From: Pseudomonadota bacterium
GTDB lineage: Bacteria > Pseudomonadota > Alphaproteobacteria > Kiloniellales > J153
Length of the DNA stretch: 11,359 nucleotides
Assembly (NCBI GenBank): GCA_022572105.1
Contig: JACZWN010000107.1
Location: forward strand, 1 to 11,359
Reading direction: 5' to 3'
In this document: piece after piece, positions 1-8,201 of the stretch
How positions within the stretch are numbered: the first letter of the stretch is position 1
Layout of the letters: every line of letters starts with the position of its first letter
Position numbers and translations under genes: made by a program
Notes under the pieces: generated by a model
Databases searched by the model: none
Seen by the model: only the letters and a program-made list of their open reading frames with translations
What the model was told of the DNA's origin: nothing

Positions 1-380
1 ACGACGGCGTCGGCCACGTGGTCGCGCGCGTCGGCGATCCGATCGGGCCTTGCGCCTTCTCCAGCCTGGCGGCGACCCGCGACTGGCTGGGAACCGACAT
101 GGCCAAGGCCTTCATGCGCGCCTACCGCAAGGCGCGGGCCTACGTGACCGAGACGCCCGCCGCCGAGATCGCCCGCGCCGAGCAGGCGCTCTTCCCCCAG
201 GTCGACCCGGAGGTGCTCGCCGAGACCATCGCCGCCTACCAGACGCTCGGCTGCTGGTCCCCGCACGTCGAGATCACGCGCGCCGCCTACGAGGCGACCC
301 TCGACGTGTTCCAGCACGCCGGCCGAATCACCCAGCGCCACGCCTACGAAGGCGCCATCGCGGACCCGCCGGAGGGGTGA
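1..380 (+). CDS. ABC transporter substrate-binding protein, NMT1/SsuA/ThiY-like (3' part)
   Basis: This is the C-terminal part of a reading frame that is already open at the window edge (first full codon at base 3, reading D-G-V-G-H-V-V-A-R) and stops with TGA at 378-380. About 125 residues are visible. The final section, with W-S-P-H-V-E-I-T, A-Y-E-A-T-L-D-V-F and H-A-G-R-I-T, resembles the C-terminal lobe of periplasmic NMT1/THI5-like binding proteins, where a helix ending in 'aG.i' closes the domain. Such proteins deliver nitrate, sulfonates, taurine or thiamine precursors to an ABC importer. The ligand cannot be read from this fragment, and the signal peptide and N-lobe lie outside the window. 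It converges on the MocR-type regulator with a 40-bp gap containing a G/C hairpin. The family call is moderate because only the tail is visible. Confidence 0.6.
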   Translation, partial: DGVGHVVARVGDPIGPCAFSSLAATRDWLGTDMAKAFMRAYRKARAYVTETPAAEIARAEQALFPQVDPEVLAETIAAYQTLGCWSPHVEITRAAYEATLDVFQHAGRITQRHAYEGAIADPPEG

Positions 381-400
381 CGGGGGGGCGAGGGGTATCT

Positions 401-416
401 GGGGGAAGAGTCCCCC
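401..416. terminator. G/C hairpin between convergent genes
   Basis: GGGGGA (401-406) and TCCCCC (411-416) form a six-base-pair stem with an AGAG loop. A second G-run at 382-388 could pair alternatively with the C-run at 412-420. It sits between two convergent stop codons, and the regulator's TAA follows directly at 421-423. There is no T-tract on either strand, so a bidirectional terminator is inferred from position and stem only. Confidence 0.35.
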
Positions 417-420
417 CCCC

Positions 421-1893
421 TTACCCCATGCGCTCGATGACCTGGGCGAGCTTTTGGATGCCGGGGCCGATTTTCTCGGCCGGGATCGAGGAGAAGCCGA
501 GGCGGAAATAGTTGCGCGGCGGGTCCTTGGCGTGGAAGTGGACCGTGCCCGGCTCGATCACCACGCCCGCGTCGAGGGCCGCGCGCGCCAGCGCCTCGGC
601 GTCCAGCCCCTCGGGCCCGCGCAGCCAGTAGCTGGTGCCGCCGAAGGACGGCGTGGTGGCGCTCTCCGGCAGGTGGCGGGAAAGCGCCTCGCCCATGGCC
701 TCCCAGCGCTCGCAGTAGACCCGTTGCAGGCGGTGGATGAGCGAATCGTAGTAGCCGCCCGAGACGAACAGCGCCACCGTGCGCTGGTTGTTGGACGGCG
801 GATGACGCAGAATCAGGCGCCGGAGCAGGCGCGCCTCCTGTATCAACCCGGCCGCGGCCACCAGGTAGCCGACGCGCAAGCCCGGCGCCAGGCTCTTGGA
901 GAACGAGCCGACGTAGATCACCGACTGGTCGCGGTCCATGGATTTGAGCGCCGAGGTCGGCGAGCCGACGAAGTTGGCCTCGGCCTCGTAGTCGTCCTCG
1001 ATCACGCAGACGCCGCGCCGGCCGGCGCGCTCGAGCAGGTCGACCCGGCGCGCCATGGGCATGGTCGCCGTGGTCGGCGACTGGTGGCTCGGCGTCACGT
1101 AGACGCAGTCGCAGCGCTCGAGCCGATCGTCCACCACCATGCCGTGCTCATCGACCGGGATCGCCTCGATCCGGGCACCGGTGAGCGCGAAGATGTTGCG
1201 CGCGTCGACGTAGCCCGGATCCTCGACGCCGATCGTGGTCTTGGGCCCGGCGAGTAGCTGGGCGATCAGGTAGAGCGCGTTCTGCGCGCCCATGGTGATC
1301 AGGATCTCCTGCGGCGCGGCGCGGATGCCGCGGCGCGGCAGCACCCGGGTGCGCACCTCCTCGACCAGGAGCGGATCGTCCTCGTCGAAGCTGTCTTCGG
1401 TCCAGCGGTGGATCGCCTGGACGCCGAGCGCCTGACGCGAGCACATGCGCCAGGCCGCGACCGGGAACAGCTCCGGGTCGGCCTGGCCGTAAATGAAGGG
1501 ATAGGGGTAGCGGCGCCAGTTCCGCGGCTTCTGGATGCGCGACTGCTCCGACGGGCGGATCCGCAGGCGGCGGCGCCAGTCGGGCGCGTTCCAGTTGTCG
1601 GCAGCGGCGTCGGGTGCGCGCGCGCCCGGCGCCGCGCCGCCCAGCATCTCGGCGTTGACGAAATAGCCGACGCGTTCGCGCGAGTGCAAAAAACCTTCGT
1701 CGGCGAGCGCCTGATAGGCGAGCACCACGGTGTTGCGCGAGACGCCGAGCGCGTGCGCCAGGCGCCGGCCTGACGGCAGCGGGTGGTCCGGACTCAGGCG
1801 CCCATCGAGGATCGCGGCGACCAGGTGGCGGCGCAACTGGGTCTGCAGGCCGACCTCGCCGCCGTGTCTGACCGGAAACAGAAGCTCACGCAT
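421..1893 (-). CDS. MocR/GabR/PdxR-family transcriptional regulator (GntR wHTH + aminotransferase-like domain)
   Basis: The 490-residue product has the usual length and two-domain plan of MocR regulators. Residues about 16-80 are a GntR winged helix, with P-L-P-S-G-R-R-L-A, G-V-S-R-N-T-V and Y-Q-A-L-A-D-E-G-F. A linker to about 120 leads into a type I aminotransferase fold. PLP-site features are D300 in I-E-D-D-Y-E-A-E, the Y-V-T-P-S-H-Q-S-P-T-T segment and the Schiff-base lysine K333 in G-S-F-S-K-S-L-A-P-G-L-R-V-G-Y. Known members (GabR, PdxR, TauR) bind PLP as an effector and control GABA, pyridoxine or taurine genes. The effector here is not readable. ATG at 1893 is chosen; the ATG at 1897 meets a stop after two codons. 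A GGGG lies six bases upstream, a weak ribosome site. CTGGCC repeats lie just upstream, suggesting autoregulation or control of a divergent gene, but no intact divergent gene begins nearby. Confidence 0.92.
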   Translation of the reverse strand: MRELLFPVRHGGEVGLQTQLRRHLVAAILDGRLSPDHPLPSGRRLAHALGVSRNTVVLAYQALADEGFLHSRERVGYFVNAEMLGGAAPGARAPDAAADNWNAPDWRRRLRIRPSEQSRIQKPRNWRRYPYPFIYGQADPELFPVAAWRMCSRQALGVQAIHRWTEDSFDEDDPLLVEEVRTRVLPRRGIRAAPQEILITMGAQNALYLIAQLLAGPKTTIGVEDPGYVDARNIFALTGARIEAIPVDEHGMVVDDRLERCDCVYVTPSHQSPTTATMPMARRVDLLERAGRRGVCVIEDDYEAEANFVGSPTSALKSMDRDQSVIYVGSFSKSLAPGLRVGYLVAAAGLIQEARLLRRLILRHPPSNNQRTVALFVSGGYYDSLIHRLQRVYCERWEAMGEALSRHLPESATTPSFGGTSYWLRGPEGLDAEALARAALDAGVVIEPGTVHFHAKDPPRNYFRLGFSSIPAEKIGPGIQKLAQVIERMG

Positions 1894-1912
1894 TCATGAC
1901 CCCAAAACCCGC

Positions 1913-1960
1913 GCTGGCCTCACGTAATGGGGCCAACTGGCCCTAGCGCCGGACTGGCCC
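1913..1960. promoter_or_regulatory. Candidate MocR operator: CTGGCC direct repeats
   Basis: CTGGCC occurs at 1914-1919, 1937-1942 and 1954-1959. The last two extend to ACTGGCCC (1936-1943 and 1953-1960), spaced 17 bp start to start. GGGCCA-AC-TGGCCC at 1930-1943 is also a short palindrome. The cluster is 20-67 bp upstream of the regulator's start. From memory, MocR proteins such as TauR bind direct repeats beginning CTGG; the match in type and position supports an operator, but binding is inferred. Confidence 0.45.
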
Positions 1961-2009
1961 CAAGTCTAAGCTTACCCGCACCGGGGAACAAGCAAGGCAG
2001 CACCCACCC

Positions 2010-2081
2010 ATGACCGTCGGCACCGGCCCGGCGCCCGCGGACGGGTTCCTCGGCTGGCTCGACCGGGTGCTGTCGGCGTGA
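2010..2081 (+). other. 23-codon ORF divergent from the MocR gene, possible gene remnant
   Basis: ATG at 2010 opens a 23-codon frame (M-T-V-G-T-G-P-A-P-A-D-G-F-L-G-W-L-D-R-V-L-S-A) ending in TGA at 2079-2081. It lies on the far side of the CTGGCC repeats, where a MocR target gene would normally start. The upstream AAGG is weak and about 12 bases away. It could be a real small peptide, the first codons of a lost target gene, or chance in GC-rich DNA. I recognise no family. Confidence 0.2.
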
Positions 2082-2152
2082 GGCTTCCGTCGATCCGCCC
2101 GACGAACCCCGAGGGCACGCGTTAAAGGCCTCGAGCCAGAGGTCGAAAGCTA

Positions 2153-2265
2153 ATACCAAGGAGCGCCGATAATGACTCATAGAGATCCGGTCGGCGATCC
2201 GTCGGGCCAACGGGCGGATAGCAGGGAAGCCGCGGGCGATGCGGGATATCAACGCTCCTTGGTAT
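2153..2265. mobile_element. 113-bp terminal-inverted-repeat element, MITE-like (copy 1)
   Basis: The left end (2153-2171) and the reverse complement of the right end (2247-2265) match at 17 of 19 positions: ATACCAAGGAGCG, two differing bases, then GATA. The interior holds no gene and contains a small imperfect stem around ATCCG/CGGAT (about 2197-2219). The first 12 bases of both ends equal the ends of the element at 9221-9348, while the interiors differ. The TA inside each end could reflect insertion at TA, but no clear duplication of flanking bases is visible. A structured RNA or regulatory repeat is the alternative. Confidence 0.55.
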
Positions 2266-2325
2266 GAGGGCGCGAGGGCCGGGTCGACACGGAGGTTTTT
2301 CTCGCGAAATCACCACGATACGGCT

Positions 2326-2353
2326 TTGCGCTGCCGAAAAGCTGTAACATAAT
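2326..2353 (+). promoter_or_regulatory. Candidate sigma-70 promoter for the PotD-like gene
   Basis: TTGCGC (2326-2331) and CATAAT (2348-2353) are separated by 16 bp, a plausible -35/-10 pair. Transcription would start near 2360, leaving a leader of roughly 95 bases before the GTG at 2456. This stretch is visibly AT-richer than its surroundings. Called from sequence likeness alone. Confidence 0.35.
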
Positions 2354-2367
2354 GGCCACGGAACCGC

Positions 2368-2413
2368 AGGAGAGGCGCACGCCATGCCTGGCCAACGAAT
2401 AAGAGCCGCTTAA
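2368..2413 (+). other. Strong ribosome-binding site and 9-codon leader ORF
   Basis: AGGAGAGG (2368-2375) stands eight bases before ATG at 2384, which opens a nine-codon frame (M-P-G-Q-R-I-R-A-A) ending in TAA at 2411-2413. The frame is the same as that of the downstream binding protein, but two stops (2411 and 2438) separate them. It may be a leader peptide, or the ribosome site may be all that remains of an older start. Chance is possible. Confidence 0.25.
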
Positions 2414-2455
2414 ACAAACTTTGGAAACTCGGTCGATTGAACCGGCCGTGGCATC

Positions 2456-3631
2456 GTGATCAAGAAGACGAAAGCTCAACTCGACACTGGAAAGACGGTG
2501 GACGCCGCGCGCAGCTTCACGCGGCGCACGATCCTCCAGGGCGCGGCCGCCGGCGTGGCGCTCGCCGCCGGGCCCTTCGTGATCGGCCGCCAAGCCCTAT
2601 CCTCCTCGGGCGAGATCGATATCATGATGTGGTCCGACTATCTGCCGCCGGACTTCATCGCGGCGTTCGAGAAGTCGAGCGGGATCAAGGTCAACTACAC
2701 CGGCATCGGCTCCAACGAGGAAATCATCGACAAGATGAAGGCCGCCAAGGGCCGCGGCTTCGACATCATCAGCCCGACCAACGTGCGTGCGTTGCAGTGG
2801 TATCCGCTCGAACTGGTGCAGCCCTTCGACATGACCCGCGTCGACACCTCGACCGTGAACCCGGCCATGCTCAAGATCGGCGAGGTCGAATGGAACTTCG
2901 ATGGCAGGGGCGTGCACTGGCTGCCGCACATCTGGGGCACGGAAGCCATCGCCTGGCGCACCGACAAGTGGTCGCCCGAGGGCGGCATCCCCAGCTTCGG
3001 CGACATCTGGCAGCCCGAGGTCAAGGGCAAGACCATGGGCCGCCCGCACTCCATGATGCTCGGCGCGGGCCTGTACATGGAGGCCGCCGGGCTGATGAGC
3101 CCGGGCTCGGTCTGGAAGGCCTATGCCAGCGAGGAGAAGATGCGCCCGGTCTGGGAGGAGATCACCACGTTCTGCATCGAGCGCAAGAGCAACATCAAGC
3201 TGTTCTGGAACGACGCCGACACGCAGAAGAACGGCCTGCTGACCGAGGGCGTGATCGTCGGTCAGACCTGGGACGGCCCGCCGCTGGCGCTCAAGACCCA
3301 AGGCGAGCCGGTCACCTACCAGGCGCCCCAGGAGGGGGCGCTGGCCTGGGTCGACGGCATGTCGTTGCCGATCGGCGCCAAGAACATCGACCAGATCTAC
3401 GAGTTCCTGAAATTCACCTTCAAGCCGGAGTCGGCCGGCAAGGCGATCGACAAGCACGGCTACAACTCGGCGGTGGTCGGCGCGGATGCGTTCGCGAGTG
3501 CCCAGTACAAGAAGAACTTCGCGGAGGCCTATCCAGGCGACGCCCTGGCCAATCTGAACCCCTGGCCGAGCGAACCGCCGTGGTACGCCGAGGTCCGCAC
3601 CGAGTACCGCGACAAGTTCGTCAACGCTTAG
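2456..3631 (+). CDS. PotD-like polyamine ABC transporter substrate-binding protein, Tat-exported
   Basis: The 391-residue product is a periplasmic extracellular binding protein of the spermidine/putrescine (PotD/PotF) family. Residues 20-45 form a Tat-type signal: twin arginines R23-R24 in S-F-T-R-R-T-I-L-Q-G, then a hydrophobic alanine-rich stretch. The mature part opens with M-M-W-S-D-Y-L-P-P-D, so W59 and Y62 align with the PotD ligand residues Trp34 and Tyr37. W272 in Q-T-W-D-G and W298/D300 in L-A-W-V-D-G-M-S-L-P match PotD Trp229, Trp255 and Asp257 (alignment from memory). This supports a cationic amine ligand; which polyamine is open. GTG 2456 is the only start after the in-frame stop at 2438 and has no visible Shine-Dalgarno sequence. 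No permease or ATPase gene lies beside it. A candidate terminator follows the stop. Confidence 0.9.
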   Translation: MIKKTKAQLDTGKTVDAARSFTRRTILQGAAAGVALAAGPFVIGRQALSSSGEIDIMMWSDYLPPDFIAAFEKSSGIKVNYTGIGSNEEIIDKMKAAKGRGFDIISPTNVRALQWYPLELVQPFDMTRVDTSTVNPAMLKIGEVEWNFDGRGVHWLPHIWGTEAIAWRTDKWSPEGGIPSFGDIWQPEVKGKTMGRPHSMMLGAGLYMEAAGLMSPGSVWKAYASEEKMRPVWEEITTFCIERKSNIKLFWNDADTQKNGLLTEGVIVGQTWDGPPLALKTQGEPVTYQAPQEGALAWVDGMSLPIGAKNIDQIYEFLKFTFKPESAGKAIDKHGYNSAVVGADAFASAQYKKNFAEAYPGDALANLNPWPSEPPWYAEVRTEYRDKFVNA

Positions 3632-3643
3632 ACCCCGACCCCG

Positions 3644-3673
3644 CGGCCCCCGGATCGACGCATTCGGGGCCCG
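3644..3673 (+). terminator. Candidate terminator after the PotD-like gene
   Basis: The arms at 3644-3654 and 3663-3673 pair over 11 positions, with one mismatch and one G-T pair, around an eight-base loop. The stem lies 13 bases after the TAG-containing gene end and is followed by TTGCCTTT, a poor T-tract. The position fits; the weak tail keeps confidence moderate. The rest of the gap to 3783 shows nothing recognisable. Confidence 0.4.
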
Positions 3674-3783
3674 TTGCCTTTCAACCACTTTCGAAACTTG
3701 GGCCGGCTGTCCGCTTGGTCCCCTGCGGCGGACGATCGGCGGTCGTGGTCCCAATGCCCGCCTCGAGCCGAGTTGGTTGAAGT

Positions 3784-5079
3784 TCAGCTACCGGTCAATG
3801 GCTCGAAGCCCCAGGAGAACAGCGGGCGGCCGCCCTCCGGCGTCACCACGACAACCTCCTCAAGCCAAGAGCGCTCTCGCTCGCCGCCCGGGTAAAGCAG
3901 GTGCAGAGGTACGACCATGCCCTCCTCAAGTACCCAGTCGCCGTTTGGCTTGCCGTCGGCGGTCGTTAGTTCGACGTCCATATGAGAGAGCCCAAGCCCG
4001 TGGAAGAAGATAACCGCAGCATCGGCATCCGGCACGCCCGCCTTGCGGTACACCTCGCGGCCCCGCGCCTGCAGCTCGCTCACCTTGACGCCGGGTCGCA
4101 TTGCGGTCAGGAGCGCCTGCGCGACTTCGCCTGTCGCCTGCAAGCGGCGTTTCGCGTCGCCCTCGGGCGCACCATCCACGACCCAGGTCTTGCCGCCGTC
4201 CCAGCAGTAAAGGTCGAGCGTCCCGTGGCAGTCGAACATGACATGGGTGCCCGATTCGACCTCAAAGTCCTCGAGACCGGTTTGCAACATCAGCGTCGAA
4301 TCGGCGCCTCGCGGATGTCCCCACACCATGCCGCCGGGATCACGCACGAAACCGCCAAGCTCGATTACCGCCCGGTGATAGGAATTGTTTAGGTCGCGCC
4401 AGGTGACACCCTTCTCCCACGACGCGACCGTCCGTTCGATCGCTGTCTGGTTCAGCCGCGTGGCGCGCTCGATCAACGGAAGCTCGGCCGCAGTCTTCAC
4501 CGCGCGCGCGAACATGAGTGGATCGTAGCCGTCGATCACTTCGACGTCGTCGAGGCCGAGCCGAAAACCGAAGCCCATGTCGTCGAAAGCGATGCGACCG
4601 CTATCGAGCCCGAGATCCTTCATTGCACCGCGGATGGCGCCGGCCATGTCATAGGCGTAGCTCTGACGGGCGCGAACAACCCACTCGATCCGTGCGCCGC
4701 TCTTGGGGATGAAACGATCGATGTCGTCTGGCTTTGGCGGAAGATCGAGTCCCATCATTATCGCCCGAAACGGGCGCACGTCCTCAACCCAGGTCGGCTG
4801 GGTCAGAAATGTTGCGAGGTAGTAGTCCGCGATGACGATGATCGGGTGCTCGAGCGCGTGGCGTGAGAGCATGACCGCATAGGGCCGTGGCTCGTCCGAC
4901 TTGTGGGCAATGCCGTTGAAACCAGAGAGGTAGAAGACGTTTTGGGACGAGGTGGCAACGATCCCGTCGAGTCCGCGGACCTCCAATGCGTGCACCAAGC
5001 GATCAAGGTTGCAGAAACATTTTGGAAGCGGCGCGCGTGCGAACGACGTTTCGGGCCGGCATTCGTGGGTGCTCACCAT
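3784..5079 (-). CDS. M24-family creatinase/prolidase-like hydrolase
   Basis: The 431-residue product (from ATG 5079) has the creatinase N-terminal domain (about 20-190: L-E-V-R-G-L-D-G-I-V-A-T-S-S-Q-N-V-F-Y-L-S-G) followed by the pita-bread M24 domain. The metal-ligand pattern is nearly complete: D283 and D294 eleven residues apart (F-D-C-H to Y-C-W-D), H360 in F-F-H-G-L-G, and E407 in W-L-E-E-V-V-V-V. The fourth position, normally glutamate in 'tiEPg', is H393 in V-P-L-H-L-L-Y-P-G. The family includes Xaa-Pro peptidases, creatinase and ectoine hydrolase DoeA; substrate is unknown here. ATG 5079 is preferred to GTG 5088 because GGGGAG stands eight bases before it and overlaps the GTG. It is the last gene of a minus-strand run but sits 256 bp after the aminotransferase, so it probably has its own promoter. 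Confidence 0.85.
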   Translation of the reverse strand: MVSTHECRPETSFARAPLPKCFCNLDRLVHALEVRGLDGIVATSSQNVFYLSGFNGIAHKSDEPRPYAVMLSRHALEHPIIVIADYYLATFLTQPTWVEDVRPFRAIMMGLDLPPKPDDIDRFIPKSGARIEWVVRARQSYAYDMAGAIRGAMKDLGLDSGRIAFDDMGFGFRLGLDDVEVIDGYDPLMFARAVKTAAELPLIERATRLNQTAIERTVASWEKGVTWRDLNNSYHRAVIELGGFVRDPGGMVWGHPRGADSTLMLQTGLEDFEVESGTHVMFDCHGTLDLYCWDGGKTWVVDGAPEGDAKRRLQATGEVAQALLTAMRPGVKVSELQARGREVYRKAGVPDADAAVIFFHGLGLSHMDVELTTADGKPNGDWVLEEGMVVPLHLLYPGGERERSWLEEVVVVTPEGGRPLFSWGFEPLTGS

Positions 5080-5087
5080 GATATTCA

Positions 5088-5093
5088 CTCCCC
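5088..5093 (-). promoter_or_regulatory. Ribosome-binding site deciding the M24 start
   Basis: On the minus strand GGGGAG is followed by eight bases and then ATG at 5079. Its last G is the first base of the upstream in-frame GTG (5088), which therefore has no room for its own site. This favours ATG 5079. Confidence 0.7.
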
Positions 5094-5135
5094 ATCGAAT
5101 CCGTCGAAAATTAGTCCGTCATGGGTCGATGGTCT

Positions 5136-5166
5136 AAACCGCCGGGCCCAGGCTATCCCGCGGTTT
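5136..5166 (-). terminator. Hairpin upstream of the M24 gene
   Basis: AAACCGC (5136-5142) and GCGGTTT (5160-5166) are perfect complements. GGG/CCC inside extends the stem to ten pairs with one bulged base around a ten-base loop. Read on the minus strand the stem ends in GGCGGTTT with a short T-run. It could terminate read-through from the aminotransferase or be a leader structure of the hydrolase mRNA. Confidence 0.3.
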
Positions 5167-5188
5167 CCTCGCCCGAGGTTTATCAAAC

Positions 5189-5231
5189 GCCTGCCGTCGG
5201 CAAAGGGTCGCGTCCTCCGCGTCCGGCAGGC
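5189..5231. repeat. 8-bp inverted repeat in the aminotransferase-hydrolase gap
   Basis: GCCTGCCG (5189-5196) and CGGCAGGC (5224-5231) are exact complements separated by 27 bases. It lies in the 256-bp gap between two same-strand genes and could be a protein-binding site or a hairpin. No function can be read from it. The rest of 5232-5335 shows nothing recognisable. Confidence 0.3.
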
Positions 5232-5335
5232 ATCCGATAACACTTAACAATCGCCGAAGCAGGGTACCCGCACCCCAGAGGCGACCGGAACCTTCGTTTT
5301 CGTACCGGCCGGATTCGCGATCGCGCCCGTTTATC

Positions 5336-6655
5336 TCAATGGCTCTCGATCACGCCGCGGATCTTGCCGAATATCTCCTCGATGTGGCTCTCCTCGAGGA
5401 TGAGCGGCGGCGAGACCAGGATGCTGTCGCCGGTCATCTTGACCATCACGCCGGCGTCGTAGAGCTGCTGCAGGACCGCGTAGCCGCGCACGCCGGGGCT
5501 TTCCATCGGCGCCAGGTCGATCGTGCCGAGCAGGCCGTAGCCGCGAATATTGGTCACCACCGGCACCTCCTCGAACGCGAACAGCGCGTCCAGGAACGCC
5601 GGCGCCATCTTCGCCGCGCGCTCGACCAGGCCTTCGCGCTCGAAGATGTCCCGGGTCGCCAGCCCCGCCGCCGCCGCCACCGGGCAGCCCGAATAGGTGT
5701 AGCCGTGGAACAGCTCGATCGCGGTCTCCGGCGCGGCGCCGGTGATGGTCTCGTAAATGCGGTCGCTGCACGCCACCGCGCCCATGGGCACGACGCCGTT
5801 GGTCAACGCCTTGGCCATGGTGATCATGTCGGGCACGACGCCGAAGGAATCGGCGGCGAACTGCTTGCCGGTCCGCCCGAAGCCGCAGATCACCTCGTCG
5901 AAGATCAACAGGATGCCGTGGCGGTCGCAGATCTCGCGCAGGCGCTTCAGGTAGCCCTTGGGCGGCACCAGCACGCCGACCGAGCCGGCGATCGGCTCGA
6001 CGATGCAGGCGGCGATGGTATCGGCCCCGTGCAGATCGACGAAGCGTTGCAGGTCGTCGGCGAGTTCCGCGCCGGTCTCCGGCTGGCCGCGCACGAACCG
6101 GTGCTCGGGCAGGCGGGTATGGCGCAGGTGCAGCGTGCCCGGCAGCCCGGGGCCGAACACGCGCGTGTTGTTGACCAGGCCGGCCACCGAGAGGCCGCCG
6201 AAGTTGACGCCGTGATAGGCGAGCTCGCGCCCGACCAGGCGGCTGCGCTGCCCCTCGCCCTTGGCCCGATGGTAGGCAAGAGCGATTTTTAGCGAAGAAT
6301 CAACGGCTTCCGATCCGGAGTTCGAAAAGAAGATGTGGTTCAGATCGCCCGGCGTCAGGGCCGCCAGGCGGCGCGAGAGCTCGAAGGAAAGGGGATGGGC
6401 GTACTGGAACGGTGGGCAATAGTCGAGCTCCAGCAAGACGCTGCGCGCCGCCTCGGCGATTTCCTTGCGCCCGTGCCCGGCGGCCACGCAGAACAACCCC
6501 GACGAGCCGTCGATCACCTTGTCGCCGCGGTGCGTGGTGTAATACATGCCCTTGGCCCCGGTGATCAGCCGCGGATTGGCCTTGAAATCCCGGTTCGCCG
6601 TGAACGGCATCCAGAATTCCTCGAGCGAGTTCGGCATCTTGGAGATCTCGGTCAT
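5336..6655 (-). CDS. Class III omega-aminotransferase (beta-alanine/omega-amino acid:pyruvate type)
   Basis: The 439-residue product matches the length and layout of PLP-dependent class III aminotransferases close to beta-alanine:pyruvate transaminase. Near the N-terminus is E-F-W-M-P-F-T-A-N-R, typical of that branch. Then come the cofactor-phosphate loop S-N-S-G-S-E-A (about 111-117), A-Y-H-G (146-149), D253 in F-D-E-V-I-C-G-F-G-R-T-G, and the Schiff-base lysine K282 in M-A-K-A-L-T-N-G-V-V-P-M-G. T320 in T-Y-S-G-C-P lies where the partner subunit contacts the phosphate. Likely donors are beta-alanine, GABA, taurine or diamines and the acceptor pyruvate; the exact pair cannot be read. ATG 6655 is chosen over upstream ATGs because GGAG stands seven bases before it. 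The transhydrogenase-like gene ends 120 bp upstream on the same strand, so co-transcription is possible. Confidence 0.92.
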   Translation of the reverse strand: MTEISKMPNSLEEFWMPFTANRDFKANPRLITGAKGMYYTTHRGDKVIDGSSGLFCVAAGHGRKEIAEAARSVLLELDYCPPFQYAHPLSFELSRRLAALTPGDLNHIFFSNSGSEAVDSSLKIALAYHRAKGEGQRSRLVGRELAYHGVNFGGLSVAGLVNNTRVFGPGLPGTLHLRHTRLPEHRFVRGQPETGAELADDLQRFVDLHGADTIAACIVEPIAGSVGVLVPPKGYLKRLREICDRHGILLIFDEVICGFGRTGKQFAADSFGVVPDMITMAKALTNGVVPMGAVACSDRIYETITGAAPETAIELFHGYTYSGCPVAAAAGLATRDIFEREGLVERAAKMAPAFLDALFAFEEVPVVTNIRGYGLLGTIDLAPMESPGVRGYAVLQQLYDAGVMVKMTGDSILVSPPLILEESHIEEIFGKIRGVIESH

Positions 6656-6662
6656 GAGCCTG

Positions 6663-6666
6663 CTCC
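6663..6666 (-). promoter_or_regulatory. Ribosome-binding site deciding the aminotransferase start
   Basis: GGAG on the minus strand is seven bases before ATG 6655. The longer in-frame start at 6688 would add 11 residues (M-R-P-N-G-W-K-W-S-R-L) that are not typical of the family and would bury this site inside the gene. Confidence 0.6.
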
Positions 6667-6716
6667 ATTTCCATCCATTAGGTCTCATCGGATCGTTGCA
6701 GTGAGCTTAATCCCTT

Positions 6717-6730
6717 GTGCCGCCCGGCAC
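6717..6730. repeat. Small palindrome between transhydrogenase and aminotransferase genes
   Basis: GTGCC-GCCC-GGCAC is a five-base-pair stem with a four-base loop in the 120-bp gap between two same-strand genes. No T-tract follows on the minus strand. It may be an RNA processing or operator site, or chance. Confidence 0.2.
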
Positions 6731-6775
6731 CTAGGACCAATTCGGCTTTATTTTTGAGGCCAAGGACGGTCGGTA

Positions 6776-8092
<1,317 letters not shown>

Positions 8093-8175
8093 CTTACCGG
8101 CGCCCGGCGCGGCGACAAGGCCAGGGGTCGTGTCCCGGTTTGAAATTCCGCCGAGACACCGCCCGGAGCGCCGGC

Positions 8176-8198
8176 TTTTCAGCGGATTTTCAGTGGAT
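8176..8198. repeat. Short tandem repeat upstream of the TPR gene
   Basis: TTTTCAGCGGAT (8176-8187) is followed immediately by TTTCAGTGGAT (8188-8198), two units differing by one base and one length change. It lies in the 278-bp divergent gap between the transhydrogenase and TPR genes. Apart from this and the hairpin at 8202-8226, I see no clear promoter in that gap. Confidence 0.35.
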
Positions 8199-8201
8199 CA
8201 T

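Noticed and set aside
454..1257. 267-codon plus-strand frame antisense to the MocR gene
   Set aside because: Shadow of a clear two-domain regulator; no motif or ribosome site.
1920..2252. 110-codon minus-strand frame covering the regulator's upstream region and element 1
   Set aside because: It runs through the operator-like repeats and one element end, has no ribosome site and no recognisable family.
2437..3780. Long plus-strand frame (TTG start) overlapping the binding protein, and the minus-strand frame 2597-3754
   Set aside because: Both are arginine/glycine-rich shadows of the PotD-like gene, whose own frame has a signal peptide and conserved ligand residues.
5339..6292. 317-codon plus-strand frame antisense to the aminotransferase
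   Set aside because: It overlaps a gene with all class III aminotransferase motifs and has shadow-type composition.
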